Positions 16,453 through 25,735 of a stretch of 64,000 nt of DNA are shown piece after piece. The stretch comes from Ruficoccus sp. ZRK36 (GTDB taxonomy: Bacteria; Verrucomicrobiota; Verrucomicrobiia; Opitutales; Cerasicoccaceae). A program made the position numbers and the translations under genes. The stretch is from assembly GCF_019603315.1 (NCBI RefSeq), contig NZ_CP080649.1:2986176-3050175 (forward strand), given 5' to 3'. The first letter of the stretch is position 1; each line of letters starts with the position of its first letter. A model generated the notes under the pieces. It saw nothing but the letters and a program-made list of their open reading frames with translations. It searched no databases and was not told the DNA's origin.

Positions 16453-19329
16453 ATGATAAAAAGACTACTCCTCACTGCACTCATTTTACTCCAAACGAGC
16501 TTAGTATTTGCTGCCCACAAAAAGTGGCCCGAGGTCACGGAAGAAGTCGTCCAGCAATACCTAGCCGACCACGAAGCCACCTGGCAGGAGCGCATGCCCG
16601 AGACAGGCTCGCGTCTCTTCTACACCGAGACCCAATGGCCGGAAGTCATTGCCCAGCTCAATAATGACGAGGGCCTGCGCCCCGAGTACCGCGAGGAGAT
16701 CTTCAAGATCGCAGACCGCCTGTCCTCGAAGCCCCCCCAGGCCTACTACCCGCCTAAGCAAAACAAAAGCGGGCGCACCCCTATCCAGAACGCCGCCGAG
16801 CTGTGGCAGCGTCGCGTCGGCGATGATATCGTCCTGCTCTGCCTCGCCGCCAAGATCAGTGACAACCCCGCCTATAAAAAGGCCGTCCGCGACGCCGTCG
16901 TCACCGGCTGCCAATACCCGCAGTGGGGCAATAAAGGCAAGGGCCGGAATATGGACCTGGCTGCCGGGCATATGGGCCGCGCGATCGCACTCGCCTGGGA
17001 CTGGCACCGAGACCTCTTCTCGGAGGAAGATCAACAGATCATCCGTGAGGCCATGACCGAACGCATGAACGACATGTACGCGGCTCTTCAGGGCGCTTAT
17101 TTCTGGTATCGCAGCTACACGGAAAACCACAACCACGTCAGCGTGACGGCCCTGGGCTTCGCCGGGTTGGCTTTTTACGGGGACATCCCCGAGGCCCGCA
17201 AGTGGCTCGCAGCTGCCTGCGCGAACTTCGATAATGTTGCCAAGTACAGCGCCGAAGACGGCAGCTCTGCCGAAGGCGTCCCCTACTGGACCTACTCGGT
17301 TTCCTTCATTCTTCAGTTTATCGAGGCCACCCGCACCGTCACTGATTCCGCAAATGCCTACCAGTCTCCCTTCCTGAAAAACTCGGCCAACTACCGTCTG
17401 GCTTGCGCGACTCCCGGCTTTCAGGGGACCCTGCCCTGGGGCGACGCCCCCCTCATCGACTTCTACGGGCCGCAGCATATGCTGGCCCGTCTGGCCGCCC
17501 AGTATGATGACCATCAGGCTCAGTACCTGATGGAGCATATGCCGTACGGCCCCAACGGCGGCTCGGATGCCGAGGCCCTGCTGCTCATGTGGTACGATCC
17601 GGCCGTGAAGCCCATCGCACCGACAGCCCTCGACTACCACGTCAATGTCTGGGACACGGTCACGACCCGCAGTGGCTGGGGTGACGGTGACTACCTGCTC
17701 ACCATCAAATCCGGCTATACGCGCCGCAACCACAGTCACCTCGACGCCGGTGCGCTCGCTTTCGTATTCGGTAACCAGTGGATGCTGCTCGCCCCCGGCT
17801 ACGGCAAGGGATCGGGCCAGCGGGAATTCTGGCAAAGCCATGGACCGCGCTGGGAGTTCTTCTCCAACGCCACCGAGTCGCACACCGCCCTGCTTATCAA
17901 CGGCAAGAATCAGCTCTTTAGTGCAGAAGACCGCGCCACCATCGACGGCTATGCCTCCACACCCGGCGCCCTTTGGACCACTATTGATCTCTCCGGCGCC
18001 TATGAGGGTAACCCCGACATCCGCCGGAATATCGTGCACCAGCGCGGTGACTACTTCCTCGTCATTGACGAGGTCAGCACGCCCGAGCCGGTAGATGTTG
18101 ACTGGCTCGCCCAGATACCTGCCAACGGCGTTGTCGATGACGGGCGCATCACCCTGGTCTCCCGCCCCGGTGACCTGCGGCTTAACCTGCTCTACCCCGA
18201 AGGTGGAACGTTTGAGACGCGCAAGCCCACCAGCAAGCACGTTGACAATCCAAACAAGAGCCAGCGTAGCTACACCGTCTCCCAAAACGGTCAGCAGGTC
18301 GGCTACACCATGCTCATGCAGCCGGTGTTCAGTGAAAAGCCTGTCGCCGACCTTGCAGCCAAAGTCGTGAGCCATGAATCCGGCCAGTGGAATATCTCCG
18401 TCGGTGCCGAGGAGTGGGATGACGTGGTCTGCGTCCTGCCCATGCGTGGCCCCATGGAGTTAACGGTCCCCGGCACCGAGGATGTCGTCAGTCTGGAAGC
18501 CCGCGCTGCGATTATCCGTGGATCCGACAAGAAGCTCGTTAATGTCTTCGCCTCGGAGGCTGAAGTCATCGACTGCAAGCCGATGTACCTGGAGTTGAAT
18601 GCTCCTGCAGGCATCGAGTTAGCTGCCCACGACGGCGGCTGGGTGCTCGATCTTGACACGTCCGTGACTGCCACGATGACGCTGGCCAAGGGCCTCAAGC
18701 TTTATGATGCATCCTCGTCTCCGGTCAAAATCTCCGATGAGGGCGTATCGCTGGACAAAGGCAGCTACGTGCTGGCCGCCAATGCGGCAGATGCGGGCAA
18801 GCTGATCTCCTGGGCAGCCGAGCGCAACCCTGAGCATGATTTGCCGTCAATCCCTGTAGCCAAAAAGGTTAAGATGGGCCCTGCCCCGGCCGAAATATCA
18901 CTGGGCTGGGAAGCCGAAGATGGCTACGTCATGTCTGACAGCGCCGTAGAGGTTACCGAAAAGATCGGTGCCTCCGCGGGTAAGGCCTTAAAAGGAGTCG
19001 GTAACGGCGGTGCCGGTGAGATGATTGAATGGACCGTCGACATCAAGCGCGCGGGCACCTACCACCTGAGCATGCGCTACTGCGCTGAAAAGCCCACGGG
19101 TCTAACACTCCTGGTCGATGGTTTCGCACCCACTGAAGAAGCCCTGCACATCCCGCTCAAGGGCACAGGAGGCTGGTCGAATACCAAGGACGACTGGCAG
19201 GAGGTCGTGCTCAAAGGCTCTGACGGCAAGGACCTCGAAATCCCGCTCACAATGGGCAAGCACACGATCAAGCTGATCATGCCCACGGCCCCCATCAATA
19301 TCGATAGCTTTACGCTCAGCGGATACTGA
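16453..19329 (+). CDS. Secreted heparinase II/III-family lyase with C-terminal CBM6/35-like domain
   Basis: A 958-residue protein with a signal peptide (MIKRLLLTALILLQTSLVFA). The toroid domain holds ENHNHVSVTALG (about nt 17122-17157), and the beta-sandwich domain holds RRNHSHLDAGALAF (about nt 17722-17763), the His/Asn clusters of heparinase II/III-type lyases. Residues of about 620-790 form further beta-structure. The last 135 residues (EAEDGYVMSDSAVEV to NIDSFTLSGY) look like a CBM6/CBM35-type module. It is a paralogue of the truncated gene at 1-1848 and shares ELWQR..GD, GTLPWG/GLLPWG and RSGWG blocks with it. The 604-codon open frame on the opposite strand is a composition artefact. Confidence 0.88.
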   Translation: MIKRLLLTALILLQTSLVFAAHKKWPEVTEEVVQQYLADHEATWQERMPETGSRLFYTETQWPEVIAQLNNDEGLRPEYREEIFKIADRLSSKPPQAYYPPKQNKSGRTPIQNAAELWQRRVGDDIVLLCLAAKISDNPAYKKAVRDAVVTGCQYPQWGNKGKGRNMDLAAGHMGRAIALAWDWHRDLFSEEDQQIIREAMTERMNDMYAALQGAYFWYRSYTENHNHVSVTALGFAGLAFYGDIPEARKWLAAACANFDNVAKYSAEDGSSAEGVPYWTYSVSFILQFIEATRTVTDSANAYQSPFLKNSANYRLACATPGFQGTLPWGDAPLIDFYGPQHMLARLAAQYDDHQAQYLMEHMPYGPNGGSDAEALLLMWYDPAVKPIAPTALDYHVNVWDTVTTRSGWGDGDYLLTIKSGYTRRNHSHLDAGALAFVFGNQWMLLAPGYGKGSGQREFWQSHGPRWEFFSNATESHTALLINGKNQLFSAEDRATIDGYASTPGALWTTIDLSGAYEGNPDIRRNIVHQRGDYFLVIDEVSTPEPVDVDWLAQIPANGVVDDGRITLVSRPGDLRLNLLYPEGGTFETRKPTSKHVDNPNKSQRSYTVSQNGQQVGYTMLMQPVFSEKPVADLAAKVVSHESGQWNISVGAEEWDDVVCVLPMRGPMELTVPGTEDVVSLEARAAIIRGSDKKLVNVFASEAEVIDCKPMYLELNAPAGIELAAHDGGWVLDLDTSVTATMTLAKGLKLYDASSSPVKISDEGVSLDKGSYVLAANAADAGKLISWAAERNPEHDLPSIPVAKKVKMGPAPAEISLGWEAEDGYVMSDSAVEVTEKIGASAGKALKGVGNGGAGEMIEWTVDIKRAGTYHLSMRYCAEKPTGLTLLVDGFAPTEEALHIPLKGTGGWSNTKDDWQEVVLKGSDGKDLEIPLTMGKHTIKLIMPTAPINIDSFTLSGY

Positions 19330-19369
19330 TCCCGCACCTGTCCGCTACAGCTAGACACCTTAAACATCA

Positions 19370-19407
19370 CGCCGAGCTGCGAACCTTTTCGCGCTCGGCG
19401 TTTTTTT
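19370..19407 (+). terminator. Rho-independent terminator
   Basis: An 8-bp stem (CGCCGAGC/GCTCGGCG) with a 15-base loop is followed by seven T. It lies 41 bases after the lyase stop. Confidence 0.9.
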
Positions 19408-19531
19408 ATGCCTACGGAGTACCTTAAGCTCCACGGTGTTTGATCACTAGCGTTGATGGCATCCATACCCACCCTGCTGCTTCGTCCACACACGCACGTT
19501 CCGCTGCTCGCGAAGCACCTATCCAGAGGCA

Positions 19532-19564
19532 CAAAAATGCCCGAGGCGATACATCACCTCGGGC
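19532..19564 (-). terminator. Rho-independent terminator
   Basis: On the minus strand GCCCGAGG/CCTCGGGC forms an 8-bp stem followed by ATTTTTGT. It lies 34 bases after the stop of the SGNH esterase gene. Confidence 0.85.
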
Positions 19565-19597
19565 AGGGAGCCGATTCGGCTTTTATCGAGAAAGTGC

Positions 19598-20344
19598 TTA
19601 TTTCTCCACGGGCTTGGGCAGCTCTCCGGCATCCGCGGGGACATCGAAGTCGGCGGCCAGCTCGGGAAGCTTCTCACGCATTAGCGTCACAACCCAGTCC
19701 GCAACGACACGTGCGCCATCGGTCGAGAAGTGCGTGTGATCCTTCAGGTTGTCCTGAGGCCCGAGGAGTGCCGCCTCTTGCGGCCCCATCTTCGTGAGCT
19801 GTTCGTAGCTGTAAGCATGCAGATCCAGATAAGGGGTGCCGGTCTCTTCGGCTACGATGCGCACAGCTTCAGCGTACGGCTCGAGCGAGTCCTTCAGCAC
19901 ATCACCGCGGTAGTTTCGGCGACAGACCGACGAAATCAGCACGGGCTCCGCGCCTATCTCACGGGCTTCTTTGATGTAGCGGCGCAGGTGGTCGCGGTAG
20001 TCGGTCTCTGCGGCACTCTCGCGCTCCGGTCCCTTGCCCTTCTGGTCATTGTGCCCAAACTGGATCAGGATCCAGTCAGGCTTGTGCTTCAGGGCCTTGT
20101 CCCAGCGCCCTTCGGTGCGAAAGCTGCGTGAGCTGCGCCCGCCGACCGCGGTATTGACAACCTTCACCCCCGGGCGTGTCCACTGCTGCAGGGCCCAGCC
20201 CCAGCCAGCCTGGTCACGGTCGCGGCTCTTACCGGTCACGGTAGAATCACCAACGAGCACGATAACCGTCTCGTCGGCAGCGTGAAGCCCGGGCATCATC
20301 AGACCGAGGGCAGCAAAGGCTAAAGTAATCAAACAGAATTTCAT
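19598..20344 (-). CDS. Secreted SGNH esterase, rhamnogalacturonan acetylesterase-like (CE12)
   Basis: A 248-residue protein with a signal peptide ending GLHAA. The SGNH blocks are in order: VGDSTV with Ser34, NTAVGGRSSRSF (oxyanion Gly), FGHNDQKG (Asn), and DHTHFS with the catalytic Asp/His pair. This order and spacing fits the CE12 rhamnogalacturonan acetylesterase group, which removes acetyl esters from pectic or related polysaccharides. It is divergent from a LacI gene across a 177-base region with three TTACCGGTAA-like palindromes, so this LacI is probably its regulator. Confidence 0.85.
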   Translation of the reverse strand: MKFCLITLAFAALGLMMPGLHAADETVIVLVGDSTVTGKSRDRDQAGWGWALQQWTRPGVKVVNTAVGGRSSRSFRTEGRWDKALKHKPDWILIQFGHNDQKGKGPERESAAETDYRDHLRRYIKEAREIGAEPVLISSVCRRNYRGDVLKDSLEPYAEAVRIVAEETGTPYLDLHAYSYEQLTKMGPQEAALLGPQDNLKDHTHFSTDGARVVADWVVTLMREKLPELAADFDVPADAGELPKPVEK

Positions 20345-20393
20345 TTCATCAAAGGGTTAAGCCTGCATTCACATAACGTCAAGACATCCAGAT

Positions 20394-20501
20394 TTACCGG
20401 TAACATATTTTTACGATTATCGGTAAAAAAGAACCAATTCATTATATATAGCTGAATAAAACTGACCCTCCATCCAACATTAAGAATTGAAAATACCGGT
20501 A
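20394..20501. promoter_or_regulatory. Cluster of three palindromic operator-like sites (TTACCGGTAA type)
   Basis: Three related palindromes lie in the divergent region between the esterase and lacI-type genes: TTACCGGTAA (20394-20403, perfect), TTATCGGTAA (20417-20426, one mismatch) and TACCGGTA (20494-20501, perfect 8-bp core). All centre on CG, as LacI-family operators do. The surrounding DNA is A/T-rich. The likely binder is the adjacent LacI protein, giving autoregulation and control of the esterase. This is inference. Confidence 0.65.
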
Positions 20502-20521
20502 ATTTTAGACATTTCATCTTC

Positions 20522-21502
20522 ATGCCCGTCAACCAAAAGCAGATCGCCGATGCGCTCAACCTGTCCATCAACACGGTGTCACGGGCTCTGCGCGACCACC
20601 CTGATCTGGCGGCGGCTACGAAGGCTCGCGTCCTCGCCAAAGCACGGGAGCTCGGCTACAGCAAATCTCTCTCTGCGCAGCCAACCCCCGAGCCCCAGCA
20701 CCGGCGGGTTGGCATCATTCTATATGAGAGCCAGGACGACGACCACGAGGCACCCTTTGGCTCCGGCATCAAGCAGCGCATATTCGTGGCCCTTCAGCGC
20801 GAGTGCCAGCGCCGCCAGGTAGAGACCTTGATCGAGACGCCCGCTCCCGGAGAAACGCCGCTCATGGTCAAAAACCAGACTATCGAAGCCGCCTTTCTGT
20901 TCGGACGCTATCCTGCCGAGGCCATCGCCCACTATCAGGCAACTCCGGCCGTCGCCGTGAGCAGCTTTATCCCGGAGTCGCCCCTACCCCGCGTAACCGC
21001 TGACAATAGCGGCGGGATGCGAGCGATCACCGAGCACCTTATCGAATTGGGCCACCAGAGGATTCTGTTTCTAGGTAATGCCGATCCGCTCACGGGCGTA
21101 TTCCGGGAGCGTGCTGCTGGCTATGCCGCCGCGATGCATAACCGCGGCCTTGATGCAAAGAGCCACTTCTGCACGGATTTCAGCTCATTGCCGTCCATCG
21201 ACCAGCTCCGTAACTTTACCGCCATCGCATGCTCCAGCGACGGTCTCGCCTATGCCGTTCATGCTGCTCTGACATCGGCAGGGCTATCCGTACCCGCAGA
21301 CTGCAGCGTCACGGGGTTTGACTGCCACCCGGAGAACTATCCCCTGCAGATCACCACCTATCGCCCGGACTGGGACCTCATGGGAACCCTCGCCGCCGAC
21401 CTGCTGTTGTCACAGTCGCCGCACATCCTGAACAAGCCGGTAGGCATGACCGTCCCCGGCAAACTGATGGTAAGGGATACGACCTGCCCGCCAGCTCTTT
21501 GA
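20522..21502 (+). CDS. LacI-family transcriptional regulator
   Basis: A 326-residue protein starting MPVNQKQIADALNLSINTVSRALRDHPDL, a complete LacI helix-turn-helix at the very N-terminus. The effector domain follows, with ITEHLIELGHQRILFLG and CSVTGFDCHPENYPL. It differs from the PDPMLSAL-type regulators elsewhere in the window. It is divergent from the esterase gene and followed 43 bases later by a Gfo/Idh/MocA oxidoreductase, which may be in the same transcript. Confidence 0.9.
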   Translation: MPVNQKQIADALNLSINTVSRALRDHPDLAAATKARVLAKARELGYSKSLSAQPTPEPQHRRVGIILYESQDDDHEAPFGSGIKQRIFVALQRECQRRQVETLIETPAPGETPLMVKNQTIEAAFLFGRYPAEAIAHYQATPAVAVSSFIPESPLPRVTADNSGGMRAITEHLIELGHQRILFLGNADPLTGVFRERAAGYAAAMHNRGLDAKSHFCTDFSSLPSIDQLRNFTAIACSSDGLAYAVHAALTSAGLSVPADCSVTGFDCHPENYPLQITTYRPDWDLMGTLAADLLLSQSPHILNKPVGMTVPGKLMVRDTTCPPAL

Positions 21503-21545
21503 TAACACCAAGCACCCACACGCACCCCTCACATCCCATTTTTCC

Positions 21546-22763
21546 ATGCAAACACCCACCTCTTCGCCAACTGCCACATCCAATCACGACTCCTCCCCGA
21601 TTCGCCTGCTGTTTGCGGGTATCGGCGGCTATGCCGGAGTCTACCTCGACGCGCTTGAGCACACGCCGGGCATCACTATCGCAGCCGTCATCGACCCGAT
21701 GGCCGAGAGCAGCCGCCACTGGCCCTGGCTCCAGTCGATGGGAGTCCAGCTAGTCGAGAGCATCGAGGAGTTCGCCCGCAGCGGCGGCCAGGCGGACCTG
21801 GCGATTATATGCTCGCCCATTGCCTTCCACGCCGACCAGACCTGCGCCGCCCTCTCAGCGGGCATGCATGTCCTGTGCGAAAAACCCATCGGCGCAACCC
21901 CTGCTGATGCCCTGCGTATGCAGCAGGCGGCCGAGTCCTCCGACCGCTTCCTGGAGATCGGCTATCAGTGGTCATTCAGTGCGCCCATCCAGCAGCTCAA
22001 AGCAGATATCCTCGCAGGTAAATATGGCGCGCTCCTCGAGCTAAGCACGCAGGTGCGCTGGCCTCGCAGCGAGGCCTACTACACCCGTAACAACTGGGCT
22101 GGTAAAATCAGAGACGCGCGCGGCAACCCGATCCACGACAGCCCGGTCAACAACGCCACCGCCCACTTCCTGCACAACATGCTCTTTCTCGCCGGGCCGG
22201 ATCAAGCCAGCTCCGCCTCCCCCCGCAGCATCTCCGCCGAGTGCTATCGCGGGAACCGTATCGAAAATTATGATACATGCTGCTGCCGCATCGATACCCA
22301 CGAGGGACCGCGCATTCACTTTTATACGACCCACTGCGTGGATGAGCAGGTCGGCCCCATCATCCGGGTGGAGTTCGAGCATACCGTAGTTGAGTACCAG
22401 AATGGCTCACCGATCGTCGCAACCTGCGATGATGGTCGTCGCCACTTTTACGCCAATCCTGTCCTCAGCCCGATGGATAAGCTGTGGACCTGCCTGAACC
22501 GCTGCCGTCTGCCCTCCACCCCTCCCCCGGTGTGTGGCGCTCGGGCAGCGACCCCGCATGCTCTGTGCGTGGACAAGCTCAAAGAGGTCCCGATCACCCC
22601 CTTCCCTGCTGAGCAGTTACAGATCAAAGCCGATGCCCAAGGCTCGCCACTCACCGTGATGCCCGGCCTGGGGGAAGCGTTTGAGCGGGCCTTCACCCAG
22701 AAAAAGCTCCTCAGCGAGCTCGGCATTCCCTGGGCAGCCCCCGCATGCGAACTGCACTTCTAG
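21546..22763 (+). CDS. Gfo/Idh/MocA-family oxidoreductase
   Basis: A 405-residue protein. The Rossmann segment is IRLLFAGIGGYAGVYLDAL, the fold-defining motif C111-E-K-P114 follows, and the C-terminal alpha/beta domain has NNWAGKIRDARGNPIHDSPVNNATAHFLHN. It is an NAD(P)-dependent sugar or inositol oxidoreductase with unknown substrate. The first 18 residues are Ser/Thr-rich and no clear ribosome site precedes ATG 21546, so the start is tentative. It is probably transcribed with the upstream LacI gene and may act on a sugar released by this locus. Confidence 0.85.
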   Translation: MQTPTSSPTATSNHDSSPIRLLFAGIGGYAGVYLDALEHTPGITIAAVIDPMAESSRHWPWLQSMGVQLVESIEEFARSGGQADLAIICSPIAFHADQTCAALSAGMHVLCEKPIGATPADALRMQQAAESSDRFLEIGYQWSFSAPIQQLKADILAGKYGALLELSTQVRWPRSEAYYTRNNWAGKIRDARGNPIHDSPVNNATAHFLHNMLFLAGPDQASSASPRSISAECYRGNRIENYDTCCCRIDTHEGPRIHFYTTHCVDEQVGPIIRVEFEHTVVEYQNGSPIVATCDDGRRHFYANPVLSPMDKLWTCLNRCRLPSTPPPVCGARAATPHALCVDKLKEVPITPFPAEQLQIKADAQGSPLTVMPGLGEAFERAFTQKKLLSELGIPWAAPACELHF

Positions 22764-22854
22764 CAGTTCCGTCACAGAAGTGTAACCGTCCCCCCTGCAG
22801 GCGTCGTGTGAAATGCACTCGCCAACAACAGAAGGGAAATGCTAGGACGTTCTC

Positions 22855-24273
22855 ATGGCGACACGACGCGAGTTCATCAAAACCGCTGCTCTGACCGGCG
22901 CCCTGTTCGGGGCAGGCGTCGAGCGCGCACTCTTTGCCGGAGAGACCCGCAAGGCCCAGGCAAACACCGCCCGCACCGGCACGCGCAATATCATCTTCAT
23001 GGTCGCCGACGGGATGAACATCGGCTCGCTTTCGGCCACGCGGCATTTTCAGAAAAACCTCCTCGGGCAGGAGAACGTATGGCTGTCGCTGTATAACACG
23101 CACCCGATCGTGCGCAGCCTGATGGAGACCTCATCGGCCAACAGCATCGTGACGGACTCTGCGGCGGCATCCAGCTCATGGGGTTGCGGCCAGCGCATCA
23201 ACAACGGGCAAATCAATATCTCTGCCCGTGACGGTAGCGACCTTGAGCCGATCTGCACCACAGTCCGCAAGCGTGGCATGGCCACAGGGCTTGTCACCAC
23301 GGCAACCGTCACCCATGCGACCCCGGCCGGATTCGCCGCCAACAGCCCCAAGCGTGGCGACGAAGCGCTGATCGCGCACCAATATCTGGAGCGCCAGATC
23401 GATGTCGTCCTCGGCGGTGGCCAGAAATTTTTCGACGAGGAACTGCTCGCCAACTACCAGCAGGCCGGATACGGACTCGTCACCACACGCGAAGAGCTTC
23501 TCTCCGCCGAGGCCCCCTCCTCGCCGCTCCTGGGTCTTTTTGCCCACGGCCACCTCCCCTTCACCATCGACCGCAACGCCTTCGCCACCCTGCAGCAGGA
23601 GGTGCCGACCCTGGCCGAGATGACGACCGCCGCGCTGGATCGGCTCTCCAAAGCACCCGACGGTTTCCTGCTCCAGGTCGAGGGTGCGCGCGTCGACCAC
23701 GCCGGTCATGCCAACGATGCCGCCAGCCTGATTCACGACCAGATCGCCTTTGACGACGCTATCGCCGTCGTTCGCGACTTCGCAGCCAGCCACCCGGACA
23801 CGCTCGTCATCATCACGACTGACCACGGAACTGGCGGCATGAACCTCAACGGCAAGGGCCCCGGCTACCGGGACACGACGGCTGCCTTTGAAAAGATCGG
23901 CAAGTTCACCCGCTCCTACGGGCAGATGAAAAAAGATGCCAAGCCTCTGGGCACCGACGCACTGCGCCAGTACCTCGTTGACGTGACCGATATCAAGTTC
24001 GGTGGAGGCGAGCTGCAGGCCATGGCGCTCGCGCTGCAGGCCATCCAGGCCTACTCGCCCGACAGCATGGATGATGCGGCCCTTATCCAGATGGCTTCGC
24101 TGCCGGATATTTTCAAGACCGAGACGTCCATCGGATGGACCAGTGGCAACCACACCGGAGAGCTGGTGGAGCTGGCGGCCTTTGGCCCCGGCTCCGAGCG
24201 CATCTCCCCGCTCGTCCGCAATGAAGAGCTCCACGGCGTCATGCTGGAGGCGCTGGGCATCCAGCCAGCCTGA
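22855..24273 (+). CDS. Tat-exported alkaline phosphatase (PhoA family)
   Basis: A 472-residue protein with a twin-arginine-type leader (RREFIKTAALTGALFGAG). Asp52 in FMVADGM is the usual metal ligand and Ser102 in VTDSAAAS is the expected nucleophile. Further conserved blocks are THATPAGF, VEGARVDHAGHAND and ITTDHGTGGM. The usual TDHSHxG or ADHxHTG form is altered to TDHGTGGM. It should hydrolyse phosphate monoesters in the periplasm. It converges on the LuxR gene with only 14 bases between stops. Its place in a polysaccharide locus suggests phosphate scavenging from phosphorylated glycan, but this is speculative. Confidence 0.87.
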   Translation: MATRREFIKTAALTGALFGAGVERALFAGETRKAQANTARTGTRNIIFMVADGMNIGSLSATRHFQKNLLGQENVWLSLYNTHPIVRSLMETSSANSIVTDSAAASSSWGCGQRINNGQINISARDGSDLEPICTTVRKRGMATGLVTTATVTHATPAGFAANSPKRGDEALIAHQYLERQIDVVLGGGQKFFDEELLANYQQAGYGLVTTREELLSAEAPSSPLLGLFAHGHLPFTIDRNAFATLQQEVPTLAEMTTAALDRLSKAPDGFLLQVEGARVDHAGHANDAASLIHDQIAFDDAIAVVRDFAASHPDTLVIITTDHGTGGMNLNGKGPGYRDTTAAFEKIGKFTRSYGQMKKDAKPLGTDALRQYLVDVTDIKFGGGELQAMALALQAIQAYSPDSMDDAALIQMASLPDIFKTETSIGWTSGNHTGELVELAAFGPGSERISPLVRNEELHGVMLEALGIQPA

Positions 24274-24287
24274 AGCAGGCACTGCCC

Positions 24288-25496
24288 CTAGAGCATACGC
24301 AGGGCAATCGCGGCCTGAGTGATTTCGGGGTGATCACGGAAGCGCAGAGCGATCACGATACGCTTGTCAAAGTCGCCGTCCGGGATACCCAGGTGGCTCT
24401 GCACGGTGTAGATATGCGACTCGACCGTTCGCCGGCTGATTTTGAGTTTCTGGGCGATGGTCTCGGTGTTGTACCCGAGCGTCAGCCCGGCGATGACTTC
24501 TTTCTGCCGCTTGCTCATACGGGAAACAACCGGGTCAAAATCGTTTAAGCTACTCACGGAAAACCTCCTGGTAAATCCGTCTCCGACGGATGTTTGATGC
24601 ATGCGGACGAGACGGGAGATGCCCCCCGAAAGTGTGATGATGCGCTCGCTCTGGGCATAGCGCTGAATCTTCGTCAGATCTCCATGGTTGGACACGAGCA
24701 GGTTCAGCGACGCCCAACGGCTGATCTCGTTATTACCCGTCCCCTCGATCAGGCGCAGAAACTCCTGGTTGAAGTGGTCCCCGTCTGCCCAGCGGTCTTC
24801 TCCCAGCTCGTGAAGCCTGGCTGCCTGCTGCTGGATATACAGATCGCGGTGGAAGTTGGCCATCCGCGTACGCAGCCGGGGCCGACGCAGGACGAGCGCA
24901 TCACAGGCGCGAAGGATACGCAGGTAGACCTCCTTGCTGTCTGCCGCTGAGTCATTCGAAAAGACGGCCTTGCCGCGGCAGAAGTTCATCGACGCCCAGA
25001 CTGGGCAGCTGCTGTGGATGTCGAGCACATCGTCGTTGTGGACGACCATGCCGATCTGGTCCCGGCAGTCCAGCAGGCGGTAGGCTTCACGGTACAGGCT
25101 GGACTCCAGATAGTTCAGGCCGCGAGCCAGAAAGGCCTCCTCCTGATGGACGGGCTGCGTGGTGTAGCCATTGCGCTCGATGTGGGCCAGCATCTGCTGC
25201 TCGTGCAGCGTGGCGTCCAGCGCGGGCAGGGCCGTCGCGTAGTCGAAGTTGACAGTCGGGTGAACAACGGCCCCGATAAACTGCCGCTGTGTGGTAATCA
25301 GCGAGATCGAGCACCAGTCGCACGGGATTAAACGCTTCAGGTCCTGAAGCAGGATGTTGTAGATGTCGCCCGACTCGACTGCAGGGTCGTCCAGCTTATG
25401 ATTAAGATCAAGCAGCGCCTCCGCAGAGGCGCTGCTGATCCCATATTGATTAGCTACACTGCAAAAAGTAGAGATGACCATCGATGCAGTGCTCAT
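24288..25496 (-). CDS. LuxR-type transcriptional regulator with unknown N-terminal sensor region
   Basis: The start is placed at ATG 25496 (MSTASMVIST), giving 402 residues. The C-terminus has a LuxR/GerE helix-turn-helix: MSKRQKEVIAGLTLGYNTETIAQKLKISRRTVESHIYTVQ. The long N-terminal region (about 1-320) has no receiver domain or Walker motif that I can see; it may be a GAF-like sensory region (IPCDWCSISLITTQRQFIGAVV). It lies tail to tail with the alkaline phosphatase gene, so it need not regulate it. Target unknown. Confidence 0.78.
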   Translation of the reverse strand: MSTASMVISTFCSVANQYGISSASAEALLDLNHKLDDPAVESGDIYNILLQDLKRLIPCDWCSISLITTQRQFIGAVVHPTVNFDYATALPALDATLHEQQMLAHIERNGYTTQPVHQEEAFLARGLNYLESSLYREAYRLLDCRDQIGMVVHNDDVLDIHSSCPVWASMNFCRGKAVFSNDSAADSKEVYLRILRACDALVLRRPRLRTRMANFHRDLYIQQQAARLHELGEDRWADGDHFNQEFLRLIEGTGNNEISRWASLNLLVSNHGDLTKIQRYAQSERIITLSGGISRLVRMHQTSVGDGFTRRFSVSSLNDFDPVVSRMSKRQKEVIAGLTLGYNTETIAQKLKISRRTVESHIYTVQSHLGIPDGDFDKRIVIALRFRDHPEITQAAIALRML

Positions 25497-25597
25497 AATC
25501 TCGCAACCCCGCCGACCCAAGGCAATTCCGATAACAATATGAGGAGTTTTCCTTTACGTAAAACTACTGAGTGATCATGCGTACACGTCGGCAGGTC

Positions 25598-25690
25598 AAA
25601 AAAACGCCCAGACCAGTTTTTGGTCTGAGCGCAGACTTAAATCAAGGAGGCTTTCCGGGCAAACGCCCGGCACATGTTCATGCCGGGCGC
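25598..25690 (-). terminator. Terminator region with two hairpins
   Basis: Downstream of the PEP-CTERM gene (stop at 25736), read on the minus strand, there is first a perfect 9-bp hairpin (CGCCCGGCA/TGCCGGGCG, 25665-25690). A second hairpin (CAGACCA/TGGTCTG, 25610-25628) is followed by GGCG and seven T (ending 25598). The second is a good intrinsic terminator. Confidence 0.75.
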
Positions 25691-25735
25691 CAGCCATTCT
25701 CGGGCCTCGTATCCGAGCACCGGAACCTCTCCCCC

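Noticed and set aside
16561-18375. 604-codon open frame on the minus strand opposite the heparinase-like gene
   Set aside because: It mirrors a well-supported lyase on the plus strand, has Val/Gly/Asp-rich composition typical of antisense frames in GC-rich genes, and matches no family.
20341-20640. 99-codon minus-strand frame across the esterase/LacI intergenic region
   Set aside because: It overlaps the start and HTH of the LacI gene on the opposite strand and covers the operator-like palindromes.
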